A DNA stretch of 64,000 bases. Source: Comamonadaceae bacterium 2FH (GTDB lineage: Bacteria > Pseudomonadota > Gammaproteobacteria > Burkholderiales > Burkholderiaceae_C). Made by a program: the position numbers and the translations under genes. The notes under the pieces are model-generated. The model was not told the DNA's origin, searched no databases, and saw nothing but the letters and a program-made list of their open reading frames with translations. Positions 46,005-55,016 of the stretch are shown here, piece by piece (the first letter of the stretch is position 1; each line of letters opens with the position of its first letter). The stretch spans positions 62,001-126,000 of the forward strand of contig SCMQ01000003.1 of NCBI GenBank assembly GCA_005503335.1, written 5' to 3'.

Positions 46005-47177
46005 ATGAAGATCAAATCCGTACGCGCCCGTGTTTTCGAGTGGAAGGGCAAGACCGTTCCTCCCCAGGGCAACTTCTGCTCCAACGCCATGGACCTGGTC
46101 TATTCGAAGACCGAGACCATGAGCACCTTCCGCTTCCATTCCTGGACCGTGGTCGAGATCGAGACCGACTCGGGCATCGTCGGCCTGGGCAACGTGGCCC
46201 TGGCGCCGCGCATCGCCAAGGCCATCATCGACGAATACCTCGCGCCGCTGGTCATCGGCCAGGACCCCTGGGACTACGAATACCTGTGGCAGCGCATGTA
46301 CCGCGCGACCCATGCCTGGGGCCGCAAGGGCGTGACCATGGCGGCCATCTCGGCCGTCGACCTGGCGATCTGGGACATCCTGGGCAAGAGCGTGAACAAG
46401 CCGGTGTTCAAGCTGCTGGGCGGGCGCACCAAGGAAAAAATTCCCTGCTACTACTCCAAGCTCTACCGCACCGACATCCAGGAGATGCAGGCCGAGGCCG
46501 AGAAGTACCTCAAGCAGGGCTTCACCATGTTCAAGTCGCGCTTCGGCTACGGCCCGGCGCACGGCACCAAGGGCGTGGCGGAAAACCTCAAGGCCGTGGC
46601 GGCGCTGCGCGAGGTGATCGGCTACGACAACGACCTGATGCTCGAGTGCTACATGGGCTGGAACGTCGAGTACGCCAAGCGCATCCTGCCCAAGCTCGAG
46701 AAATTCGAGCCGCGCTGGGTGGAGGAGCCGGTGATCGCCGACGACATCGACGGCTATGCCGAGCTCAACCAGCTCACCAGCATCCCGATCTCGGGCGGCG
46801 AGCACGAGTTCTCGCTCTACGGCTTCAAGCAGCTGCTCGAGCGCAAGGCCGTGTCGGTGGTGCAGTACGACACCAACCGCGTGGGCGGCATCACGGCCGC
46901 GCACAAGATCAACGCGCTGTGCGAGGCCTACAGCGTGCCCGTGATCCCGCACGCCGGCCAGATGCACAACTACCACCTGACCATGAGCTCGCTGGCCTCG
47001 CCCATGAGCGAGTATTTCCCGATGTTCGACGTCGAGGTGGGCAACGAGCTCTTCTACTACATCTTCGACGGCGAGCCGGTGGCCGACAACGGCTTCCTGC
47101 AGCTCGACGACGACAAGCCGGGCCTGGGCCTCACGCTCAAGACCGAGTTCCTCGACCAGTTCAACATCATCGAGTGA
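46005..47177 (+). CDS. Enolase-superfamily acid-sugar dehydratase (RhmD-like)
   Basis: A 390-residue mandelate-racemase/muconate-lactonizing-type enzyme. The N-terminal capping domain is about 1-130. The barrel shows KSR (177-179), putative metal ligands Glu214 ([10 protein letters not shown]), Glu240/241 (WVEEP) and Glu266 (SGGEHEF), Asp289, and the likely general acid/base His316 in [12 protein letters not shown]. Its ending [20 protein letters not shown] resembles L-rhamnonate dehydratase. Enzymes of this type dehydrate aldonates to 2-keto-3-deoxy acids; with an AraD-like gene next, a pentonate or related acid is plausible. The exact substrate is unresolved. Confidence 0.86.
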   Translation: MKIKSVRARVFEWKGKTVPPQGNFCSNAMDLVYSKTETMSTFRFHSWTVVEIETDSGIVGLGNVALAPRIAKAIIDEYLAPLVIGQDPWDYEYLWQRMYRATHAWGRKGVTMAAISAVDLAIWDILGKSVNKPVFKLLGGRTKEKIPCYYSKLYRTDIQEMQAEAEKYLKQGFTMFKSRFGYGPAHGTKGVAENLKAVAALREVIGYDNDLMLECYMGWNVEYAKRILPKLEKFEPRWVEEPVIADDIDGYAELNQLTSIPISGGEHEFSLYGFKQLLERKAVSVVQYDTNRVGGITAAHKINALCEAYSVPVIPHAGQMHNYHLTMSSLASPMSEYFPMFDVEVGNELFYYIFDGEPVADNGFLQLDDDKPGLGLTLKTEFLDQFNIIE

Positions 47178-47194
47178 GCCAAGGGAAAAGCACC

Positions 47195-48124
47195 ATGCGC
47201 GGACTCTCCAACCCCCGCTTTCGCGGCATCTTCCCGGTGGCGCCGACCACCTTCCACGAGGATGGCTCGCTGGACCTCGCCAGCCAGAAGCGCTGCATCG
47301 ATTTCATGATCGACTCGGGTGTGGACGGCCTGTGCATCCTGGCCAACTTCTCCGAGCAGTTCCTGATCGCCGACGACGAGCGTGAGCTGCTCACGCGCAC
47401 CGTGCTCGAGCACGTGGCCGGCCGCGTGCCCGTGATCGTGACCACCACGCACACCAGCACGCAGGTGTGCGTCGAGCGCAGCCGCCGCGCCCAGGCCATG
47501 GGCGCGGCCATGCTGATGGTGATGCCGCCCTACCACGGCGCCACATTCCGCTTCGGCGAGGCGCAGATCCACGAGTTCTACGCCCGCCTGTCTCATGCTG
47601 TGGACATCCCCATCATGGTCCAGGACGCGCCGGCCGCCGGCACGCCGCTGTCGCCCGCCTTCCTGGCGCGCATGGCCAAGGAGATCGAGCATGTGGCCTA
47701 CTTCAAGATCGAGACGGCCGGCGCCGCCAGCAAGCTGCGCGAGCTGATCCGCCTGGGCGGCGAGGCCATCGAGGGCCCCTGGGACGGCGAGGAGGCCATC
47801 ACCCTGCTGGCCGACCTGGAGGCCGGCGCCACCGGCGCCATGACCGGCGGCGGCTTCGCCGACGGCATACGCCCCATCATCGAGGCACACCGCCAGGGCA
47901 AGCGCGACCTGGCCTTCGAGCTCTACCAGCGCTGGCTGCCTCTGATCAACCACGAGAACCGCCAGGCCGGCTTCCTGGCCGCCAAAGCACTCATGAAAGA
48001 AGGCGGCGTGATCGCCTGCGACGCGCCGCGCCATCCTTGGCCCGCCATGCACCCCGAAGTGCGCCGCCAGCTCATCGACATCGCGCGCCGGCTCGACCCG
48101 CTGGTGCTGCGCTGGGGCGAGTAG
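47195..48124 (+). CDS. araD: L-2-keto-3-deoxyarabonate dehydratase-like (DapA superfamily)
   Basis: A 309-residue Schiff-base enzyme of the DHDPS/NAL family with the lysine at 171 (VAYFKIETAG) and Tyr113 in MPPYHG. Long stretches such as DGLCILANFSEQFLIADDERE, EGPWDGEEAITLLADLEAG and PLINHENRQAGFLAAKALM match my recollection of Azospirillum AraD, which turns L-2-keto-3-deoxyarabonate into alpha-ketoglutaric semialdehyde. That product suits the ALDH at the operon's end (56042). KdgD, the equivalent for 5-dehydro-4-deoxyglucarate, is a related family and remains an alternative substrate. It lies 17 bp after the enolase-superfamily gene. Confidence 0.87.
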   Translation: MRGLSNPRFRGIFPVAPTTFHEDGSLDLASQKRCIDFMIDSGVDGLCILANFSEQFLIADDERELLTRTVLEHVAGRVPVIVTTTHTSTQVCVERSRRAQAMGAAMLMVMPPYHGATFRFGEAQIHEFYARLSHAVDIPIMVQDAPAAGTPLSPAFLARMAKEIEHVAYFKIETAGAASKLRELIRLGGEAIEGPWDGEEAITLLADLEAGATGAMTGGGFADGIRPIIEAHRQGKRDLAFELYQRWLPLINHENRQAGFLAAKALMKEGGVIACDAPRHPWPAMHPEVRRQLIDIARRLDPLVLRWGE

Positions 48125-48164
48125 CAACCCCGGGGGGCTTTCCCCGCCACTCAAGCGAAAACCA

Positions 48165-48190
48165 GCCTGCCCCGCAGCCCCGGGGCAGGC
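48165..48190 (+). repeat. Intergenic hairpin upstream of the second TRAP gene set
   Basis: A 10-bp perfect stem, GCCTGCCCCG (48165-48174) and CGGGGCAGGC (48181-48190), around a six-base loop, with no T-run. It lies in the 146-bp gap between the araD-like gene and dctP and may mark an mRNA processing or partial termination point, letting the catabolic and transport halves be expressed unequally. Confidence 0.6.
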
Positions 48191-48270
48191 GAACGGGCCG
48201 CATCCGCGCGCCCGCGACGGCGCACGCCCGTACCCCCGGACGTGTCCTAGAACCACCACCGGAGACAGAC

Positions 48271-49254
48271 ATGAAACGACTCACCTTCCTCAAGCTCGCC
48301 GCCTCGGCCCTGATGCTCTCGGCAGCCGTGACCGCGCAGGCCCAGACCACCAGGATCCGCTTCGCCCACGCCGGGCCCGAGACCGCGTCGCAGCACCAGG
48401 CAGCCCTGGAGTTCGCCAAGCTGGTCAAGGAGCGCAGCAAGGGCCAGCTCGAGGTTCAGGTCTACCCCAGCAGCCAGCTGGGCAACGACTCCACCGTGCT
48501 GGGCGCGGTGCGCGGCGGCACCATCGACATGATGATGGCCGGCAGCGGCAATTTCTCGGGCCTGGCCTCCAGGTTCGAGCTGCTCGACATTCCCTTCCTG
48601 TTCCGCGATCCGGCCCATGCCTACGCCACCGTGGACGGCGAGATCGGCCAGCGCCTGATGAAGGATCTGGAGTCGCACGGCCTCAAGCCCCTGGCCTTCT
48701 GGGAGGTGGGCTTCCGATCCATCACCACCAAGAACCGCGCCGTGCGCACGCCCGACGACGTCAAGGGCCTGAAGATCCGCACCATGGGCAACCCGGTCCA
48801 CATCCAGGCCTGGAAGATGCTGGGCAGCAACCCGCTGCCCATGCCGCTGGGCGAGCTCTACCAGGCCCTGGAATCGGGCGCGGTGGATGCGCAGGAGCAC
48901 CCGGTCGACATCACCCATGCGGCCAAGTTCTACGAAGTGCAAAAGCACCTCACCATGACCCGCCATGCCTTCACCGCGATGCCGGTGGTGTTCAGCAAGC
49001 CCAAGTTCGACGCGCTCAAGCCCGAGCTGCAGAAGGCGCTGGTCGACAGCGCCAACGATGCCAAGCTGTTCCAGCGCAGCAGCAACCAGAAGAACGAGGC
49101 CGGCATCATCGCCGACCTGCGCAAGCGCGGCATGTCGGTGATCGAGAGCTACGACCCCGCGCCGTTCAAGGCCATCGTCGGCGACGCCGTGCGCAAGGCC
49201 TACGTGACCAAGAACGGCCCCGAGCTGCTGGCCGCGGTGGACGCGGTCAAGTAA
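48271..49254 (+). CDS. dctP: TRAP transporter solute-binding protein (second island, 1 of 3)
   Basis: A 327-residue DctP-family periplasmic protein. The signal peptide is about 1-24 (ends AQAQ). Mature start TTRIRFAHAGPETASQHQAAL, signature VKGLKIRTMGNPVH with the binding Arg, then SGAVDAQEHPVDIT. It is followed directly by the only dctQ and dctM of this island, so it is the cognate binding protein of that pair. Two further DctP genes (52083, 55017) are homologous but lack their own membrane subunits. GGAG precedes the ATG. Confidence 0.93.
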   Translation: MKRLTFLKLAASALMLSAAVTAQAQTTRIRFAHAGPETASQHQAALEFAKLVKERSKGQLEVQVYPSSQLGNDSTVLGAVRGGTIDMMMAGSGNFSGLASRFELLDIPFLFRDPAHAYATVDGEIGQRLMKDLESHGLKPLAFWEVGFRSITTKNRAVRTPDDVKGLKIRTMGNPVHIQAWKMLGSNPLPMPLGELYQALESGAVDAQEHPVDITHAAKFYEVQKHLTMTRHAFTAMPVVFSKPKFDALKPELQKALVDSANDAKLFQRSSNQKNEAGIIADLRKRGMSVIESYDPAPFKAIVGDAVRKAYVTKNGPELLAAVDAVK

Positions 49255-49274
49255 GCGCAGGCGCAGGAGTTCTT

Positions 49275-49778
49275 ATGAGATCCCATCTGTTCACGCGCGG
49301 CGTGGAGTGGCTGCTGATCGCCCTGCTCGCCGTCATGGTGGTGCTGGTGTTCGGCAACGTCGTGCTGCGCTATGCCTTCAATTCCGGCATCGTGTTCTCC
49401 GAGGAGGTGTCGCGCTTCGTCTTCATGTGGCTGACCCTGATCGGCGCCCTGGTGGTGATGAAGGACAAGGCTCACCTGGGCATGTCCAGCCTGGTCGACC
49501 GGCTGGGCGAGACCGGCCAGCGCATCTGCCGCTTCGCCTCCGACGCGCTGACGCTGGGCTGCTGCGTGCTGCTGGCGCACGGGGCCTGGAAGCAGGTGGT
49601 GATCGGCATGGACAACCGCGCGCCGGTGACCGATCTGCCGCTGGGCGTGGTCTACCTGTGCCTGCTGATCAGCAGCGCCGGCATGGCCTTGATGCTGGCT
49701 CTGTCGCTGGCGCGCCAGCTGGCCGGCCGCATGGGCCGCGAGGAACTGGTGCCGCAGGCCGTCAGCGCCGGCGAATGA
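49275..49778 (+). CDS. dctQ: TRAP transporter small permease subunit (second island)
   Basis: A 167-residue protein with four TM helices (about 10-32, 48-66, 88-108, 125-148) and the DctQ motif RYAFNSGIVFSEEVSRFVFMWLTLIGALVVMKDKAHLG in the first half. It pairs with the dctM that follows 13 bp downstream. This is the single Q subunit available to three DctP proteins of the operon. Confidence 0.93.
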   Translation: MRSHLFTRGVEWLLIALLAVMVVLVFGNVVLRYAFNSGIVFSEEVSRFVFMWLTLIGALVVMKDKAHLGMSSLVDRLGETGQRICRFASDALTLGCCVLLAHGAWKQVVIGMDNRAPVTDLPLGVVYLCLLISSAGMALMLALSLARQLAGRMGREELVPQAVSAGE

Positions 49779-49791
49779 AAGCGAGCCCGTC

Positions 49792-51069
49792 ATGACCATC
49801 TCCGTTTTCCTGTTCTCGCTGCTCGGCGCCATGGCGCTGGGCATGCCCATCGCGTTCGCGCTGCTGGCCTGCGGCGTGGCGCTGATGGTCCACCTCGACA
49901 GCTTCGACACGCAGATCCTCGCGCAGAACCTGCTCGAGGGCGTCAACAACTACCCGCTGATGGCCGTGCCCTTCTTCATGCTGGCCGGCGAGCTGATGAA
50001 CGCGGGCGGCCTGTCGCGGCGCATCGTCTCCGTGGCCGAGGCCCTGGTGGGCCATGTGCGCGGCGGCCTGGGCTACGTGGCGATCCTGGCCTGCGTGATC
50101 GTGGCCAGCATCTCCGGCTCGGCGGTGGCGGACACCGCGGCCGTGGCGGCGCTGCTGATTCCCATGATGCGCCAGGCCGGCTACGACGTGCCGCGCTCGG
50201 CCGGCCTGATCGCGGCCGGCGGCATCATCGCGCCCATCATCCCGCCTTCGATCGCCTTCGTGGTGTTCGGCGTGGCGGCCCAGGTGTCGATCACCAAGCT
50301 GTTCCTGGCCGGCATCTTCCCGGGCCTGATGATGGCCGCGGCCCTGGCCTTCACCTGGTGGCTTTGCGCGAAGAAGGAGCCCATCGCCACGGACCGCAGG
50401 TTCGACGTCGCCAAGCTGCGCCGCGCCCTGGTGGACGGTGTCTGGGCGCTGGCGCTGCCCGGCGTCATCATCGGGGGCATGAAGTTCGGCGTGTTCACGC
50501 CCACCGAGGCCGCCGTGGTTGCCGTGGTCTATGCGCTGCTGGTGGGCCGCTTCGTCTACCGCGAGCTCAAACTGCACCAGGTGCCCGAGCTGATGCTGAC
50601 CGCGGCCAAGACCTCCAGCACGGTGATGTTCCTGGTGGCCTGCGCCCTGGTCTCGGCCTGGCTGATCACCATTGCGGACATCCCGGCCCAGGCCACGGCG
50701 CTGCTGCAGCCCTTCATGGACAGCCCGATCCTGCTGATGTTCGTGATCATGATCCTGGTGATCGTGGTCGGCACCGCCCTGGACCTGATGCCCACGGTGC
50801 TGATCCTCTCGCCCATCCTGATGCCCGTGGTCAAGCAGGCCGGCATAGACCCGATCTACTTCGGCGTGATGTTCATCATGAACAATGCCATCGGCCTGCT
50901 CACGCCGCCCGTGGGCACGGTGCTCAACGTGGTCGCCGGCGTGGCCAGGACCGGCCTGGACGGCGTCATCAAGGGCGTCTGGCCCTTCCTGGCGGCGCAG
51001 ACCGTGCTGCTGTTCCTGTTCGTGCTGTTCCCCTCGCTGGTCACCGTGCCGGCCGGCTGGTTCCGCTAG
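49792..51069 (+). CDS. dctM: TRAP transporter large permease subunit (second island)
   Basis: A 425-residue DctM permease with about twelve TM segments. Landmarks are AVPFFMLAGELMNAGGLSRRI, GHVRGGLGYVAILACVIVASISGSAVADTAAVAALLIPMM and GLLTPPVGTVLNVVAGVAR. The sodium-coupled transport channel is shared, by inference, by the three solute-binding proteins in the operon. Length is normal. A beta-propeller gene follows after 28 bp. Confidence 0.96.
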   Translation: MTISVFLFSLLGAMALGMPIAFALLACGVALMVHLDSFDTQILAQNLLEGVNNYPLMAVPFFMLAGELMNAGGLSRRIVSVAEALVGHVRGGLGYVAILACVIVASISGSAVADTAAVAALLIPMMRQAGYDVPRSAGLIAAGGIIAPIIPPSIAFVVFGVAAQVSITKLFLAGIFPGLMMAAALAFTWWLCAKKEPIATDRRFDVAKLRRALVDGVWALALPGVIIGGMKFGVFTPTEAAVVAVVYALLVGRFVYRELKLHQVPELMLTAAKTSSTVMFLVACALVSAWLITIADIPAQATALLQPFMDSPILLMFVIMILVIVVGTALDLMPTVLILSPILMPVVKQAGIDPIYFGVMFIMNNAIGLLTPPVGTVLNVVAGVARTGLDGVIKGVWPFLAAQTVLLFLFVLFPSLVTVPAGWFR

Positions 51070-51097
51070 AGACGATCCAACTCCCCAGAGCCTCATC

Positions 51098-52039
51098 ATG
51101 ACCCGCGAAACCCTGTTGCTGGTGCAGAAATGCGCCCACACCTTCAGCTTCTACGACCTGGCCACCGGCAAGGCCGACAAGCACATCGTTCTGCCCAATT
51201 TTCCGCATGAGTTCACGGTGGATCCGCTGCGCCGGCGCGCCTACGTGGGCCACTACGGCATAGAGACCGCCAGCCACCTAGGCGATGCGGGCGGGCACTC
51301 GGTGTTCGTGATCGACCTGGACCGGCGCGAGCATGTGGCCACGCTGAACCTCTGGCCCTACTACCGCCCGCACGGATTGACGGTCGACGGCGAGGGGCGG
51401 CTCTACGTCATGTCGGAAGCGCACAACGTGCTGCTGCGCTTCTCCGACCCGGTCAACCGCCATGTGCCCGACCTGGCCGTGCCCTCGGGCGGCTACAAGA
51501 CCCATCTGTTTGCGCTGACCCGCGATGCGCAGACGGCCTATGCGCTCAACCTGCTGTCGAACACGGTCACCAAGATCAAGCCCAACGACCCGACCTTCGC
51601 ACCAGTGGCCATGGTGCCGGGGCCGGTGCCGGAAGGCAATGTGCTGTCGGCGGACGAGTCGCTGCTCTACGTGGCCAACCGCGGCGACGACAGCATCGTG
51701 GCCGTGGACACGGCCAGCATGAAGGTCGTGGCCCGGGGCAAGACCCGGCGCGACCCGAACCGGGTCTATCGGTTCCGCGGCGCGCAGGGGCAGGACCTGC
51801 TGCTCACCACCAACTCGGGCGAGCAGTCGCTGTCCATTTTCCGCACCGATCTGGAAGAGCAGCGCTGCTTCGCCCTGCCCAGCAATCCGCTGGCCCTGTC
51901 CTTCCATCCGTCCGACCGCGCGGCCTACATCTCGTTCCAGGACGAGACGGTGCGTCGCCTCAACCTCGACAGTTTCGAATTTGAGCAGGAGATCAAAACC
52001 CTGCGCGAGCCCGATTCCTCCTATGTGTGGCAGCACTGA
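51098..52039 (+). CDS. YncE-like beta-propeller protein, possible cytoplasmic lactonase
   Basis: A 313-residue protein made of repeated four-strand units with phrases such as YVANRGDDSIVAVDTAS, LLTTNSGEQSLSIFRTD and FHPSDRAAYISFQD, the pattern of seven-bladed YncE/lactonase-type propellers. No signal peptide or TM is visible, so it is probably cytoplasmic, unlike periplasmic YncE. Clustered with two amidohydrolase-type lactonases and a sugar-acid dehydratase, it may act on a lactone or bind a pathway intermediate. I cannot assign a reaction. The ATG at 51098 is preferred over an upstream frame inside dctM. Confidence 0.75.
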   Translation: MTRETLLLVQKCAHTFSFYDLATGKADKHIVLPNFPHEFTVDPLRRRAYVGHYGIETASHLGDAGGHSVFVIDLDRREHVATLNLWPYYRPHGLTVDGEGRLYVMSEAHNVLLRFSDPVNRHVPDLAVPSGGYKTHLFALTRDAQTAYALNLLSNTVTKIKPNDPTFAPVAMVPGPVPEGNVLSADESLLYVANRGDDSIVAVDTASMKVVARGKTRRDPNRVYRFRGAQGQDLLLTTNSGEQSLSIFRTDLEEQRCFALPSNPLALSFHPSDRAAYISFQDETVRRLNLDSFEFEQEIKTLREPDSSYVWQH

Positions 52040-52082
52040 GCCTTCGAAACCCTGGTCCACGAGAAGAAACTGGAGACATACC

Positions 52083-53087
52083 ATGAAGATTCGCCGCACA
52101 ACGCTGCGCGCCATCACCACCATCGCCGGCAGCCTGCTGGCCATGACGCTGGCGCTGCCCCAGCTCGCCCAGGCCCAGGCTGTCAAGTTGCGCCTGGCGC
52201 ATTCGGGCGCCGAAGCCGAGACACAGCATGCCGCGGCGCTGGAGTTCGCGCGCCAAGTCAAGGCCCGCACCGGCGGCCAGGTGGAGATCCAGGTCTACCC
52301 GGCCAGCGTGCTGGGCAACGACAACACGGCCATTGCCGGCGTGCGCGGCGGAACCATCGACCTGTGCACCTCGGGCACGCCTTATTTCACGGGCATGGTG
52401 GGGCGCATGAACGTGCTGGACCTGCCCTACATCTTCGCGAGCGCCGAGCACGCCTACAAGGTGCTGGACGGCGCGATCGGCCGCGACCTGCTCGACGAGC
52501 TGGAGGGCCACGGCCTCAAGGGCCTGGCCTACTGGGAGGTGGGCTTTCGCAGCCTGACCAATTCGCGCCGGCCGGTGCGCCAGCCCGAGGACATCAAGGG
52601 CCTGAAGATTCGCACCACGCCCAACCCGGCCCACCTCAAGGCCTTCCAGATCTTCGGCGCGGCGCCCACGCCGATGCCGATCGCCGAGGTGTTCTCGGCG
52701 CTGGAGAACAAGGCCGTGGACGGGCAGGAGAACCCGGTGGGCATCGTGCGCGGCGCCAAGCTCTACGAGGTGCAGAAGTACATGTCGATGACGCGCCACG
52801 CCTACACCGCCATGCCGGTGGTGATGAACAAGGCGAAGTTCGCCTCGCTCTCGCCCGCCCAGCAGCAGGCCCTGACGGAAGCCGCGCTGGCCGCCGGCAG
52901 CCTCCAGCGCGAGCTGATCCGCAAGAGCGAGGCCGGCGACATCGCCTTCCTGCGCGCCAACGGCGTACAGGTCGAGGAGAACATCAACCCCGAGCCGTTC
53001 CGCAAGCTGGTGGCCGAGCCGATCAAGCAGCTGTTCGCCGAAAAGCACGGCACGCAGCTGGTGGACGCGGTGCTCCAGGCGCGCTGA
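52083..53087 (+). CDS. dctP: TRAP transporter solute-binding protein (second island, 2 of 3)
   Basis: A 334-residue DctP-family protein. The signal peptide is about 1-32 (ends AQAQA). Mature start VKLRLAHSGAEAETQHAAAL, signature IKGLKIRTTPNPAHLK with the binding Arg, then NKAVDGQENPVGIV. It is clearly homologous to the binding protein at 48271 along its length, so it probably arose by duplication and diverged in ligand. It has no adjacent Q or M gene. It is followed by two lactonase-type amidohydrolase genes. Confidence 0.92.
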   Translation: MKIRRTTLRAITTIAGSLLAMTLALPQLAQAQAVKLRLAHSGAEAETQHAAALEFARQVKARTGGQVEIQVYPASVLGNDNTAIAGVRGGTIDLCTSGTPYFTGMVGRMNVLDLPYIFASAEHAYKVLDGAIGRDLLDELEGHGLKGLAYWEVGFRSLTNSRRPVRQPEDIKGLKIRTTPNPAHLKAFQIFGAAPTPMPIAEVFSALENKAVDGQENPVGIVRGAKLYEVQKYMSMTRHAYTAMPVVMNKAKFASLSPAQQQALTEAALAAGSLQRELIRKSEAGDIAFLRANGVQVEENINPEPFRKLVAEPIKQLFAEKHGTQLVDAVLQAR

Positions 53088-53106
53088 CAGCAAGAAGGGG
53101 GCAGAC

Positions 53107-54036
53107 ATGGAAGCTTCGAACCCGCTGCTGCAGGACATGCCCATCGTCGACGCGCACCATCACCTGTGGGACCTGTCGCGCGGCCGCTACCCCTGGCTGC
53201 AGCAGGACTACGACGCCGACAAGTTCTTCCTGGGCGACTACCGGGCGCTGTGCCAGGATTTCCTGCCCGCGCATTACCGCGAGGCCAGCGCCGGCTGCCG
53301 CGTGATCGCGACCGTGCATGTGGAGGCCGAGCGCGACCGCAGCGAACAGCTGGCCGAGACCGCGTGGCTGCACGAGCAGCATGCCGAGCACGGCTTTCCC
53401 AACGCCGTGGTGGCCCATGCCTGGCTGGACCGGCCCGAAACCGACGAGCGGCTGCGCGAGCACCTGCGCTATCCGCTGGTGCGCGGGATTCGCAGCAAGC
53501 CCGTGACCGCGGAATCGCCCGTCGAATCCGTGCGCGGCCAGCCCGGCACCATGCAGGACGAGGCCTGGCTGCGCGGCCTGTCGCTCTTGCCCCAGCTCGG
53601 TCTGAGCTGGGACCTGCGCGTGCCGTCCTGGCACCTGGCCGAGGCGGCCGAGGTGGCAGCGCAGTTTCCCCAGCTGCCCATAGCTCTCAACCACCATGGC
53701 TTCGCCTGGGATCGCAGCGAGGAGGGCCTCAAGCGCTGGCGCGACGCCATGGCGGTGCTCGCGCGCCAGCCCAACGTGCACGTCAAGCTGTCCGAGTTCG
53801 GCCTGCGCGACCGCGCCTGGCACTGGGCGGACAACGCTCGCATCGTGCGCGAGACCCTGGCCATCTTCGGCTGGCAGCGCTGCATGTTCGCCAGCAACTT
53901 CCCGGTGGCGGGCCTGCGCGTCGGCTACCGGGAACTGGTGAGCGGCATGCTGCGCATGCTGCAGGACCTGACGCCGGCCCAGCAGCGCGCCGTGATGGCC
54001 GACAACGCGCTGCGCTTCTACAGGATAGCCGCATGA
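53107..54036 (+). CDS. Amidohydrolase family 2 protein, putative sugar lactonase, copy 1
   Basis: A 309-residue TIM-barrel amidohydrolase of the COG3618 type. The metal-binding HxH-like cluster DAHHHLWD is near residues 15-22. A mid-protein His occurs in IALNHHGFAWD and a late segment is FGWQRCMFASNFPVAGLR. Members include L-fuconolactonase and related sugar or muconolactone hydrolases. It overlaps the next, related gene by ATGA. With a dehydratase and TRAP genes around it, opening of an aldonolactone is likely; the substrate is not defined. Confidence 0.87.
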   Translation: MEASNPLLQDMPIVDAHHHLWDLSRGRYPWLQQDYDADKFFLGDYRALCQDFLPAHYREASAGCRVIATVHVEAERDRSEQLAETAWLHEQHAEHGFPNAVVAHAWLDRPETDERLREHLRYPLVRGIRSKPVTAESPVESVRGQPGTMQDEAWLRGLSLLPQLGLSWDLRVPSWHLAEAAEVAAQFPQLPIALNHHGFAWDRSEEGLKRWRDAMAVLARQPNVHVKLSEFGLRDRAWHWADNARIVRETLAIFGWQRCMFASNFPVAGLRVGYRELVSGMLRMLQDLTPAQQRAVMADNALRFYRIAA

Positions 54037-55007
54037 GCCCAGGCGACCTGGCGCAGGCGAGGGCGGAGTTCCTCGCGACGGGGGATGAGCGGCTGCTGCC
54101 CATCGTCGATGCCCACCACCATTTCTGGGACTTGGCGCTGAACCCCCATCCCTGGCTGCAACAGCGGCCGCTGATTCCCTTCCGCTACGGCGACTACAGC
54201 GCGATCTGCCGCAGTTTCCTGCCCGAGGACTACCGCCGCCAAGTCGGCCCTCATCGGGTGCTGCGCCATGTGCTGATGGAAGGCGAATGGGATCCGCAGG
54301 ACGCGGCGGGCGAGGCGCGCTGGGTTCAGGCCCTGGCCAGCCAGACCGGCGCACCGCATGCGATGGCGGCCCAGGCCTGGCTCGACCGCGACGACCTGGA
54401 CGAGCTGCTGGCCGCCTACGCGCAGCTGCCCCTGGTGCGCAGCGTGCGGCACAAGCCCCGCAGCGTGGCCCGGGACGCGCACCGGCCGGACTACGCGGCG
54501 CCCGGGTCCATGCGCTGCCCGCGCTGGCGCGCCGGCTACGCCAGGCTGGAGGCGGCCGGCCTGATGTTCGAACTGCAGGCACCCTGGTGGCACTTTGCCG
54601 AGGCGGCCGAACTGGCGCGCGATTTTCCGCGTACCCGCATCGTGATCAACCACGCTGGCCTGCCGGCCGAACGCGACCCGGTTTCGCTCGCCGCCTGGCG
54701 CCGCGCGCTGGAGGCAATGGCCGGGCAGCCCAACGTGTTCCTCAAGATTTCCGGCCTGGGCGTCGCGGGCCGGCGCTGGACGCCCGAGCTCCAGACAGGC
54801 GTGGTCGGCGATGCGATCCGCATCTTCGGCTGGCAGCGCTGCATGTTCGCGAGCAACCATCCCGTCGATGGGCTGGTGGCCTCGCTGGATCAGATCTTCC
54901 AGGGCTTCAAGACCTTGACGGCCGGCCTGCCGCGTGAGCAGCGCCTGGCCCTGTTTTGCGACAACGCGGCCGGCTTGTACGGCCTCAGTTCAACCCCCAA
55001 GCAATAG
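54033..55007 (+). CDS. Amidohydrolase family 2 protein, putative sugar lactonase, copy 2
   Basis: A 324-residue homologue of the preceding protein with the same landmarks (DAHHHFWDLALNPHPWLQQ near 27-45, VINHAGLPAERDP, FGWQRCMFASNHPVDGL). It carries a 20-residue N-terminal extension. The pair overlap by 4 bp and are diverged rather than recent copies, suggesting two different lactones or a heteromer. Signal peptide absent, so the reaction is cytoplasmic, after import. The GTG/ATG choice is clear because the ATGA junction gives the start. Confidence 0.87.
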   Translation: MSPGDLAQARAEFLATGDERLLPIVDAHHHFWDLALNPHPWLQQRPLIPFRYGDYSAICRSFLPEDYRRQVGPHRVLRHVLMEGEWDPQDAAGEARWVQALASQTGAPHAMAAQAWLDRDDLDELLAAYAQLPLVRSVRHKPRSVARDAHRPDYAAPGSMRCPRWRAGYARLEAAGLMFELQAPWWHFAEAAELARDFPRTRIVINHAGLPAERDPVSLAAWRRALEAMAGQPNVFLKISGLGVAGRRWTPELQTGVVGDAIRIFGWQRCMFASNHPVDGLVASLDQIFQGFKTLTAGLPREQRLALFCDNAAGLYGLSSTPKQ

Positions 55008-55016
55008 GAGACGATC

